A stretch of 64,000 bases of DNA from NCBI GenBank assembly GCA_019454045.1, contig SKCR01021138.1, positions 62,001 to 126,000 of the forward strand. The letters are read 5' to 3'. Position numbers and translations under genes: made by a program. The notes beneath the pieces were generated by a model. It did not search any database and was not told where the DNA came from. It saw only the letters and a list, made by a program, of their open reading frames with translations. The stretch is from Zanthoxylum bungeanum (taxonomy: Eukaryota; Streptophyta; Magnoliopsida; Sapindales; Rutaceae). Within the stretch, counting starts at the first letter, position 1. The number at the start of each line of letters is the position of its first letter. Shown piece after piece: positions 36,801 to 46,797 of this stretch.

Positions 36801-37629
36801 GTTATCTTTTTTTTTATTTAGCAGCTTGATAATATATTATTGATTTGTTACATAAATGACGTAATATCATTATTGCAAGTAAAAAATTCCCCCATAAGGC
36901 CATCCACGTAGGCTTTTTTCCTCCGAAAATGTCCACGTTGATACTTTCTACCTAAATATAATTATTTAAAGTCATTTTTTTTTATATAACAAATGAGTTA
37001 TATTAAATTATGTATTACTGATGGACACCAAACCTCTAACTTTTTATTTTTCAACTATCCAAAACTCCACTTTCGATACTAATACTATTTAATAATTATT
37101 GAAGTTCTAGATTCTCATAATTTTTAAGCGTTATTATCTTTCTAAATTATCTTTTTTTAAATATAACAAATTAGTTATATTAAATTGTGTAGTAATTAAT
37201 ATTATAACATGTCATATAAGCAGTGTGTTAATTAATATTATAACATGTCACCAACAATAAATTATTATTTAATATGCCTTTAATTAATGTTATGATTAGC
37301 CAAATAAGTCACGAGTCACTTTTTTTTTTTTTTTTTTTGTTAAATAATAAAGGCAAAGAAGAAATTATAAAGGTAAAATATAACAAATCTTCTTCAACCA
37401 TATAAACTCACTCTCTCATCTTTTATTATATAATCTTTCAAATGTGTCAAATAAAAAGGTGAACTCTCATTTTATAGTCACATAATCATGAAGTAAAATA
37501 AATAGATAATCAATAAATACATAATGGATTATAATTTCTATGAAGTAGTGGAGTTATAGGAAGATATAAAGTTGATAATGAGGAGATCAAAAGTTTGATT
37601 GATAAACATCCATATAATTTATATTTTCA
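36801..37629. other. AT-rich non-coding stretch
   Basis: Several T- and A-runs (for example 37320-37338) and short local duplications (TTAATTAATATTATAACATG near 37195 and 37230). Nothing coding. Confidence 0.4.
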
Positions 37630-38083
37630 TACACTTCTCTTTGCATGTTTATCTTATAGAGAATATGCATCATTAAAACCTTTGCTAGTAAAAACCCAAT
37701 GGAGAAAAAAATACTAGTGAAAGAAAAAGAGTACATTATTTACTATAATTTAAGGAGGTGCGACACAACCTCATTAAAACCTTATTAGGAAAAACCTGAT
37801 GGCTATGGAAAAAAAACTAGTGAAGGAAAAAGAGTATAGTGTATATAGTTTCTTTTAAGTCATCAACTCCTCTTTAATCAACAAACTTCCCTCAATGGAT
37901 GCATCGCCTCAACGTGACATTATCGCTTTTTTGATCAGTTATCTAATTGATAATGCCTTAGGTGAAATATTATATTAGATCACTTGATAAATAAAATTTC
38001 AGCTCGTGACTTGACTATCTTCATTGAGAAATATCATCATGTATATATCTTATTAATTGCGTTGATCGTATGGAATAAAGTTT
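37630..38083. repeat. Old retroelement UTR-like repeat (host of later insertions)
   Basis: Contains two tandem variants of a motif, ACCTTATTAGGAAAAACCTG-like followed by GAAGGAAAAAGAGTA, at about 37667-37735 and 37772-37840. Similar UTR motifs are common in plant copia-type elements. The stretches 50816-51014, 57052-57746, 60423-61275 and 63770-64000 look like further pieces of the same old host, all opened by the younger elements; this joining is an inference. Confidence 0.35.
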
Positions 38084-38508
38084 GACCATGTAATGACCGG
38101 TAGTTTTTACTACTGTGTACAGTGGTACTGTTACGTACAGGACGAAGACATATAAATAAATTATGATGAGACTCAAATATACTCATGGAATGACTTTGAG
38201 AACAATCGGTTAATTCCTCGAAGTCCCGGGACGGGATTGTACAGTGTTTCCTTTTGGCATCCCATGATATTTGGGATGTAACTTTTTCGTATGAACTCTG
38301 ATTTTTATGAAATTTATATCATCAGAAATCTGAGATCAAGACCTACAACTTCCGCGTTGAATATTTTCCCAAATTATGACCAGAAGCTGGTAAAAAAACG
38401 CAAGTCAAAATTTGAATGAATAGTAATTTCGGGGTTAAATGGAGAAATCTCAAATTTTCTGAATTTCTCCAAACTTTTCTCAATATTTCCAAATACCATA
38501 CAACCCCC

Positions 38509-38516
38509 TATATAAA
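38509..38516 (+). promoter_or_regulatory. TATA box in the long-LTR family
   Basis: CTATATAAAG in a CCCC-rich context, followed by a purine-rich presumed transcript start region. TATA-like words stand in the corresponding place of the other family LTRs (27811, minus-strand about 59155 and about 63349). Confidence 0.6.
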
Positions 38517-39452
38517 GAGCTTACTATTCACTCATCACAAAAAATTTAGAAAAAAAAAAAGGTAAATAAGTGAGAAGAAAATAGAGGGAAGAAGAAGAAG
38601 AAGAAATGAAAGAAAAAGAAGAAGAGAATAAGAGAAGAGGAGGAGGAAGAAAAGAAATAAAGAAGAGATTGGCAACCTTAGGAGGCATGAAGGGTGAAGG
38701 AAACAACAATAAATAAGGTAAGGGCCTTTAACCCAAAATTTTAGATTTGGGAATTTTGATGATTTAAGGTTGATAGAAACATGTTGGAAGTTGTTTTAAT
38801 AGCATAATTTGTTTGAGATTTGATTAGAACTCCTAAGCTTGGGGTTAGTTAAGGATATGAAACTAAAGTGATAAAATGGGTTTAGGAGTTTGGGGATTAG
38901 TAAGTGGTTAGTGTATAAAGAATTGAATTATTGATAAATTGGAGGATTAATGTATGTTAAATGATGTGTAAGATGATGTATTGTATATTGGTTTGTAGTA
39001 TGGAAGCATTGATATGGAGTGGGTTTGGATGAATTAAGTTTTGGATGAGCTTGGAAGAAGAAAACAGAATCCTGGAAACCCAGGTCGCATCGCGACGCAA
39101 GAGGAAAATGGTGATTGGAATTTGAGCGTTGCGCATCGCGACGCGAAACACAAAATCTCCCCAAAATCAGTTCTAAACCCCCAGTTCCACCTTAGCGTGT
39201 TAGAGACCACCCTTACGGTCTCGTATTAGTTTGAATACATATCTTATATTAAAATTATGATCGTCATTAGGGGTGTTCATAGGGTCGGGTCGCGCGCAGG
39301 TTCAACAAAAAAAATTGCAAATTTTGACCCGACCCGATCCGACCCGAAATTTCGGATCGGGTCACGGGTTTAGGTCAAAAATTTCGGGTCTGACCCGACC
39401 CGACATAATTATAATATATATTTATAATGACAGAATGTTAATAAGAAATAAT

Positions 39453-39518
39453 TGTAGTTGGAGTGGTAAAGTAATTGTTTGGTCTTCTAAGAGCCCCAAG
39501 TTCGAATCTCAACATGCC
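39453..39518 (+). repeat. tRNA-like (SINE-head-like) module, forward
   Basis: Box A-like GTTGGAGTGGTAAAG and, about 35 bases on, box B-like AGTTCGAATCTC. It is too diverged for a functional tRNA. Confidence 0.45.
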
Positions 39519-39559
39519 CAAATTAGAAAATTTTGTTTAATTTTCTTTAAAATTAAAAA

Positions 39560-39628
39560 TGTTGTTGATGGGATTCGAACCTAAGATTAAGGGGATATCA
39601 ACCAAAGACTTTGCCAATGCAGCTACAC
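39560..39628 (-). repeat. tRNA-like (SINE-head-like) module, reverse
   Basis: The minus strand reads TGTAGCTGCATTGGCAAAG (box A-like) and then GGTTCGAATCCC (box B consensus). It aligns imperfectly with the forward module, forming an inverted pair around an AT-rich centre. Confidence 0.45.
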
Positions 39629-40098
39629 ACACAACTTGTAAAATTTGTATCAATAATATAATATATATATTATATTTACAATACATTATGTTGACCCGAC
39701 CCGACCGCGGTTTTTTGACCCGACCCGTTGTAACCCGACCCGCGCGGGTCAGCTTCTTAAATTTCGGGTTTCGGGTCAAATTACCCGAATGACCCGACCC
39801 GATCGGGTAAAAAAAAAACCGAAAAACCCGACCCGTGAACACCCCTAATCGTCATAAGCCTCGTGTATATAGATTTATGGATATATCTTTAAGCGTTGTA
39901 AAGTATCGAAGACTATTCTACTAAGTTCATGCTAATTAAGTTCTCAATCATAGAGTATCCGCATGAACCACAATCTCCTTCGACGAGGGCTCCAGTACCA
40001 GCCAGTTTCCAAATCAGTGAGTGGACCTTTTCTCTGTTACTTGTTTTCTTTATTATTTCGTATTTAAATGTCAGACTTATATTTTCTGCAAATAGGGC

Positions 40099-43007
40099 TG
40101 TGGGACACGAAAACTGGGTGACGCATGCTGTTCCTAGCTCGCGGGGGACTAAATCGGAGAATAATGGAGTCGCCACCCGGTGTGAACCGGGACAAAGATT
40201 TAAGGCCGCACTCACCCATCGCAAGGGAAGACCTCAAACCGTTGGGTTTGGAATGGTCTCTTACTTATGCCACTTGTAATGAAATGATTTGGGCAATAAT
40301 TTAACCAAGTCTAAGCAACATTTATTTCCAAGGATAATTTACTCATAAGTTCGCATGCATAAGTACAAGGCTCATATCTAAGTTTGCATATAACCTATGT
40401 CCGAATTTGCATATAACATATTTGCATATAATCTATGTCCCAATTTGCATGCAACCTATTTGCATATAATCTATGTCCGAATTTGCATGCATAAAGATAA
40501 ATTGAAATATGGCAAGCATACAACTTCATGAACATGTTGAATGGATGAATGCGGAAGCATAAGTAGATAACTACAGTGTAAACATGCATCATGGAAACAA
40601 ACATGTGATCTTGTGAACACAATAAATGACTAACTGCGAGAACATGAACAATCAAAAAGGTAAATGACAAAATGAGTAACCATGCATGCGATGTGATGGA
40701 AAAGAGCATGTTTTCCGTGGGCGTTCGTAGCCGCGTTCGAACGGTAAACAAAAGGTTCGCGTTCGAGTAGCGTTCGTAAATACGTTCGAACGAACTGAGA
40801 TGGAAAACATGCGTTCGTGCGGCGTTCTGAAACGCGTTCGAACGGGGTTACAACAGTGACCTCCAAAATGCAGTAAACAACATGACACATACGTGAACGG
40901 ATGAATAGATGACACCTAATAAATAATAACAGGCTAAAAGGCGCGGCAAAGCATCGCGGTAAAGGATTTTAACCCCTCGACATGGAGGACCTTTAATCCA
41001 ACTTTCTAAGCTCATGCGCTAATAATATAATGTGTATAAAAAATAAAGACAATGATATCAGACTTTGTATACCCGATTGAACACATCTTACATTCAACCG
41101 AATATACGTCATCCGGCGCGGCAAAACATCGTGGTAAAGGATTTTAACCCCTGAAATGGAGGACCTTTAATCCAAATTACTAAGCCCATGCGCTAATAAC
41201 ATAATGCATATAAAAAAATAAAGACAACGATATCGGACTTCGTATACCCGATTGAACACATCTTACATTCAACCGAATATACATCATCCGGCGCGGCAAA
41301 ACATCGTGGTAAAGGATTTTAACCCCTCGAAATGGATGATCTTTAATCCAACTTACTAAGCCCATGCGCTTTATCTCATCATTACACAAACAAATAACAT
41401 GCATAATTTAAATAACGGATAATAAACGAATCAAAACAACATAAAACAAAATATGCGCCGTTTGCTCAAGTAGTACGTGCCCAAGTACAGACCGCACTAC
41501 CGTCCATTCGGATTCGGCTACAGAATTTATGTCTGGGTTTCCATCCTATATACCACAATAGGCGACACATTTTCCATTTTAGTCAAGGGCCACAATATGC
41601 ATCATTTCACAATACATATATTTTCTATCTATTCAAGGGCCACAACATGCATCATTCCACAATAATCATGCAAATAAAATTTAATAAACAATAAAATACG
41701 CATGAAAATAGATGTGAAAAGTGCCATCAGGTCTAACCTTTTGCGTCGACTTTTGGAAGCACGTTACACGACGATCGGAAGGGCTAAAACTTCGCAACTC
41801 TTCCGGCTTACTGATTTTCCGTTTTCCTCGTTGTTTCGCTGCTCAAGCTACCGTTTTCGCTCCAATTCACTGCTGTTTTGCTGTTGTTTTACTGCTGATT
41901 TTTGGTCACTGTGTTTGCTGTATTTAGGCTACTGTTTTGGATGTTTTTGAAGGTTTAAAGTGCAGTTTTTTTAGTTACTGTTTTAGGGATTAAAAGTGCA
42001 GTTTTTAGTTACTGTTTTAGGTAATTTAGGGGCTGTTTTAAGGTGTTTGGGCTAATGTTTTTAGTGTGATTTTCGGTAATAATGTGACTGTTTTGGGCTG
42101 TGAAATAGTGCAGTTTTTCGGTGGTATATGGACAGATTTGGGGCTGTTGTTTCAGTGTTTAGAAGGGCTGTAGAGGGAGCTGCTGTTTTCGGTTGTTTAG
42201 GGGGGCTGTAGGGGCTGTTGGTTCTCGGCAATGTGAGTGAGGAGGAGAAGGGAGATTTCTTTGTTGCTTCTTGAGTGTGTTAGGCATGAATAAGAAAGCT
42301 TTTTCTTGTATGTGCGTGAAAATGAGAGCCTTTTTTGCTGTATGTGCGTGAATTCGAGGAGAGCAAGTGTCTTGGCAATGTGTTTCTTTTATAGACAAAA
42401 GGGGATGGGTGAATCTTTGCTTGACAAGGAAGGGATTTGTGCATTAAAGGAGGATATGATTTAGTGTTATGTAAGGAAAACACAAGATTGATTGGAGACA
42501 AAATTTGGTTTGTTTAGGAAGGTTATATATTTATTTTGTTTTGTTTAGGCATGAAATTTGTTTAGTTAGGAATATGATATACTTGATTGATTTTAATTAG
42601 GCATGATTTTATTTTAAATTGGTATATGATTTTTAGATTTTATTTAATTTTATCATGTGTTAAATATGTATTTAATTAATTTGGATGTGTTTTAAGTGGG
42701 CTTGGGCGTGTGGGCCAAGGCTTGGGCGTGTGGGTTGGCTTTGGTGGTGGGCTTGGTGTGTGTAGGCTATGTGTGTGGCTTGCAGGGGTTTTGGGCCAAG
42801 GTTAAATGGTTTGCGGGGTTTTTGGGCCAAATGTGCTTTAAAACGGAGGTCCAACAAGCGAGCCCGAGGCTAAACAAGTGAATAAAATCTAACAAAAATA
42901 CTGATTTCCTTCCGACGTCCGTTTCCCGCGACTTCCGTGACTTAAAAGGTAGTGTCTCCAAATGAGACTCATCATAGGGACTTACATGCAAAAATGCAGT
43001 GCCTACA
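40099..43007 (-). repeat. 3' LTR of the Tat-like element
   Basis: TGTGGGACACG to GCAGTGCCTACA. Carries 2.5 copies of a 175-bp tandem repeat (40940-41390) and a TACTGTTTTAGG-rich segment. Confidence 0.85.
40940..41390. repeat. 175-bp tandem repeat in the LTR (copy 1)
   Basis: GGCGCGGCAAARCATCG starts repeat units at 40940, 41115 and 41290 (spacing 175). Each has TTTAACCCCT and ATACCCGATTGAACACATC. Confidence 0.8.
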
Positions 43008-43022
43008 GTCGCCCCCACTTTG
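43008..43022 (-). other. Polypurine tract of the Tat-like element
   Basis: The minus strand reads AAAGTGGGGGCGACTG just before the 3' LTR start TGTAGGCACTGC. Confidence 0.65.
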
Positions 43023-43184
43023 ATGGGACTTGTGCAGTGTGTGACAATGACAATCCTATCAAAGTACGTGCAATGCATTTTTACTTACCTGGCTCGCCAG
43101 CTGCCGCTTGACTTGCCGTGTGTTAAGTTGAGTTGATTTTGTTGTGAGGTGGTCCATTCCCGAACCGTTACTATGATGTGGTCC

Positions 43185-43925
43185 ATTCCCGAACCTTGCT
43201 CTATTCTTGGATTACCATTCTCGGCTTGTTCATTCTCGGACTCTACTCCATTCTCGGATTACCATTCTCGGCTTGTTCATTCTCGAACTCTGTTCCCTTC
43301 TCGGATTGCCATTCTCGGCTAGTTCATTCTCGAACCTGCTCCATTCTCGGATTTCCATTCTCGGCTAGTTCATTCTCAAACCCGCTCCATTCTCGGATTC
43401 CCATTCTCAGTTTGTTCATTCTCGAACTCTGCTCCATTCTCGGATTATCATTCTCGGCTTGTTCATTCTCGAATTGTGCTTCATTCTCGGAGTGCCATTC
43501 TTGGCTTATTCATTCTCGAACTGTGCTCCATTCTCGGAGTGCCATTCCCGGCTTGTTCATTCTCGAACTGTGCTCCATTCTCGGAGTGCCATTCCCGGCT
43601 TGTTTATTCTCGAACTGTGCTTCATTCTCGGAGTGTCATTCCCGGCTTGTACATTCTCGAACTGTGCTTCATTCTCGGAGTGCCCTTCCCGATAAGACTG
43701 ATACTGATAATGATATGGGCCTCACACCCCAGAGTGTCATACCTGATAAGATTGATACTGATGCTAATATGGGTCTCGCCCCCGGACTGATGCTGATGTG
43801 GGCCTCGCCCTCAGAATGATGTGGGCCTCGCCCCAAACTGATACTGATATGGGCCTCGCCCCTGGGACTCATCCCCAAGACTGAAACTGATATGGGCCTC
43901 AACCCTGGGACTCAGCCCCGAAACT
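43185..43925. repeat. 47-bp and GGGCCTCGCCC minisatellites in the 3' UTR
   Basis: About 11 units of a 47-bp repeat (CCATTCTCGGATTACCATTC start) run from 43190 to 43690. A second, looser array of GATATGGGCCTCGCCCC units follows to 43925. A 213-codon open frame across it is a by-product of the repeat. On the element's strand it lies between the pol end and the 3' LTR, where Ogre-type elements carry variable tandem repeats. Confidence 0.8.
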
Positions 43926-44061
43926 ACTACTCATATGTTTTTGATTCTGGTTGGCTCGTCTTTGTCGTTTTCTCTTTTTCTTCTTTGAAACCTTTGAATA
44001 CAGAACAAAACAAACACAAAAAAGAATGCAAAATATGTTACGTGTATGCATGCATGTATGA

Positions 44062-44340
44062 GTGAATTTTCTATCCCGTTGGGTTAGGTCTTCTGCCAAT
44101 TCCTCTGGTGACCATTCTTCTCTTCCCCAGGCAAAATACAGCTTCAATCTGTCAACATTGATCGGCTTGGTGAACTCGTTCCCTTCCAAATCTGACAGTC
44201 TCACTACCCCTATTTCCCACTTTCTGAATGGCTATCTTATCTTTTCTGCTTGCTTCTTTCGAAGATTCCCCGTGTTCTAAATATCGCTGAGTATCATAGT
44301 ACCAAGGTTTAATGCTTTTGTCAAATGTACTCATGTTGCA
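44062..44340 (-). pseudogene. Pol C-terminal remnant of the Tat-like element
   Basis: Reads STFDKSIKPWYYDTQRYLE, then in a shifted frame NEFTKPINVDRLKLYFAW and GREEWSPEELAEDLTQ. The FTKPINxDRLKxY block ends many Tat-type polyproteins. One frame change lies near 44170. All catalytic parts of pol are missing upstream. Confidence 0.6.
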
Positions 44341-44449
44341 GGAAGAGGCTTAGGCAAGTAAACGAAATGAACGTCTTTATTATCGTTGAGAAAAAAGTTC
44401 GAACAAGTAAACAAAATCAATGTCTTTATTTTAAAAATACTGGATCAAA

Positions 44450-45737
44450 TAGACTAGGAGGAACAACTCCATCATCCGCAGCACTGCCTTCTTCCTCGAC
44501 CTATGGTTCTTCACTGTCATCCATGTAAGAAGCTTGGTGGTTGAGGGTTTGGAGGACAAAAGTTTTGGGCTATCCAGAGTTGATCATGTAGGTGGGTGGT
44601 GGAACAGAGTGGTAGTTTGGTAGAGGGTTTTTGTGTGTGTTGGGTTGTTCTTTTCCTAGGTTGGGTATTTTATGGGAATCTATGAGATCTTGAATTTCAT
44701 GCCTGAGGCGGGTGCAGTTGTCGGTGTCATGGCCATGTAGCTGGTGGAAGTGACAATAAAGGTTCACATTTATGTGTGGCGGTGGGGGTGTGGAAGTGGT
44801 TTTCCTTCTAAGGGTTTCAAGAGTCCTTGTCCCTGTAACTTTTCAAACACCTTCGAAAAAGGTCTACCAAGGTTGGAGAATTGCCTGTTTCTGATGGCAG
44901 CGACTTCAGCAGTAGATGGCTTGGTTTCAGAATGCCCCCCAAAATTCCTCCTATTCTGGCCATAAAACTTCCGGTTCTCGGCTTCATCTTCTTCAATGTC
45001 CATGAAAGTTTCCCTCAGCTGTCGGAAATCCGCAATCATGGAAGTCATCCTCCTCATCTTGCTATAGATGGAGGGCTTAGTACCCTTAATAATCATCTTT
45101 ATTTGGTCCTTCTCCGAGGGCCTTGTCTGCATCTTTAGCAGTTGGCTTCTCCAGTGGTCCACATACTCCTTGAAGCTTTCCTCTGGCTTCTGCTTAGTGT
45201 TCTCCAAATCACGGAGTGACAAGTTGATCTCTAAGTCTGTAACATACTGCTTCAGAAAAGCATCAGCTAGTTCCTTCCAATCTTCCTTAACCTTCTTCTC
45301 AAGGCTGTGATACCAAACCACATGTGCCCCCTCGAGTGATATCCCAAACATCTTTTGGACTTGGCGCTGTGACAGGCCCACTGAACTCATGACCGAGACA
45401 TATTGCCACAGATGGACCCTCGGGTCTCCATTCCCATTAAACTTGGCCATGTCAGGCATTTTAACTGAGCCGGCAGCTGTTCCTCAAAGGTCATCGCCTC
45501 ATAGTCAAGTAAGTCTTCGTCTTTACCCTTCATTTTATGGGTAACTGACTCTACCTGATCACAGAGTTTCTGTATTTCGGCATGAGACCCTACTATTCTC
45601 TCCGCAGCATATTCGGCCATATCATCATCAAAAGCGGGGATGTCATCCCCCAACCTATTCGGAGGCTCCTCATGTCTTACATTCTCAGAGTTTCCCCCAG
45701 CACGGGGCACAGCCATATTTGCCATGGCAGTAGTCAA
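44450..45737 (-). pseudogene. Tat-like gag, frameshifted
   Basis: Capsid-type protein. Starting near 45737 (TTAMANMAVPRAGGN) it reads to LPAQLK near 45460, shifts frame into MPDMAKFNGNGDPRVHLWQY, SLEKKVKEDWKELADAFLKQ and PEESFKEYVDHWRSQLLK (retrotransposon gag fold). It shifts again near 44790 into LYCHFHQLHGHDTDNCTRLR (a Cys/His motif resembling a zinc knuckle), and ends about 44450 after a stop near 44570. It has two frame changes and at least one stop. The KFNGNGDPRxHLxxY block and the CxFHxxxGHxTDxC motif are typical of plant Ty3/gypsy Tat gag. Confidence 0.75.
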
Positions 45738-45984
45738 GGCTTGTAACTATTCTGTAATCTTGGCGAAACCATTCTCCAGTTGTTCCATGCGAGATATCTC
45801 GTTTTCTGATCCACTTATATTTGTTATCGGCCTTTTAGTGAGTCTTCCCTCTTCCCTAACCCCACGGGAATCTATGATGTCTTTTATAGACATAGATGGT
45901 GTTAACAAGATATATGTATGCATGAGATGAATGAGATGCATGTGATACAAGGAATATATCATCTCATTAAAATTTTCACACAAA

Positions 45985-46275
45985 TCGGCCCATCAACATT
46001 TTAGAAGCTTTTGGGCTAACTGTCATAGGAGTGAACTCGTCCCAGTTTAAATGGCCCAACAAGTTCACATCTCATGGCAAGAAGCCCAACCGTATCCAAA
46101 TGATAATGTTCCCAAACACAAACATATAATGGCCCATTGGCGTTTTAGAAGCTTTTGGCCCAATCATCATAAGATATGTTCTTGTCCCAGTTTAAATGGC
46201 CCAACAAGCCCATACCTCATGACAAAAGGTCCGAATGGATCCAAACGACCATGTTCCCAAACACAAGCACAAATA
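45985..46275. repeat. 144-bp two-copy direct repeat in the Tat-like leader
   Basis: TTTTAGAAGCTTTTGG and CCCAGTTTAAATGGCCCAAC recur 144 bases apart, in the untranslated leader between PBS and gag. Confidence 0.7.
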
Positions 46276-46776
46276 AATAATTCTTATTAGTTCTACGACT
46301 AAGGTTCACATGCGGGTTTACGGGGGTGTGGACAAAGACTCTCACTGGCGAAGGATTGCCCACAACTAGGTCTCCCCACTCAAGGGTTTGAGCGACCAAG
46401 TGAGCGCACTTTTTTTATACCTTACAATACGTGCCAACGAGTTATGGTGTGTGACTGACTGTCAAATGGATTTCCCAGAGGGAGGGCGGAGCGAACTCTC
46501 TTAAAAACCCAAGCCTCTTAGGCTCTTATCGCTTGGTGACAGGAATAAACAACGAGTCCTCCAAATTAGTCCATCACAATAGGCTACAAGTACATGATTA
46601 TCTAGGTGCCTTCACAGCTTTTCCTTATAGAAAGGTAGTGAGTGAAGGAAGACACCAAACCATTACCTAGCCTTAAAAGTGCCTTTGATTAAACCATTTT
46701 CAACCCACTATAGGAACGGTTAACTTAAAGCACAAATCATAATATTACAAGACATTATTTTGGGGCCGATTCTCTA

Positions 46777-46795
46777 TCCCCAGTGGAGTCGCCAG
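46777..46795 (-). other. Primer-binding site of the Tat-like element
   Basis: The minus strand reads CTGGCGACTCCACTGGGGA two or three bases inside the 5' LTR. This resembles the tRNA-Arg-type PBS described for Ogre elements; the tRNA assignment is from memory of the family. Confidence 0.65.
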
Positions 46796-46797
46796 AC

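Larger units (their letters stand above)
39268..39847. mobile_element. hAT-type MITE, 580 bp, with GACCCGACCC arrays and tRNA-like modules
   Basis: Exact 8-bp duplication ATCGTCAT (39260-39267, 39848-39855). Perfect 12-bp terminal inverted repeats TAGGGGTGTTCA. Both sub-terminal zones are dense in GACCCGACCCG / CGGGTCGGGT words. The AT-rich centre holds two divergent, inverted tRNA-like modules (39453-39518 forward, 39628-39560 reverse). It interrupts the solo LTR. Confidence 0.85.

Noticed and set aside
39453..39628. Functional tRNA genes
   Set aside because: Box A/B-like motifs are present, but no acceptor stem or full cloverleaf can be drawn; they read as SINE-type relics.
43178..43819. 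213-codon open frame
   Set aside because: It is a product of a 47-bp minisatellite with no stop in that frame; the repetitive Ser/Phe/Leu composition has no domain.
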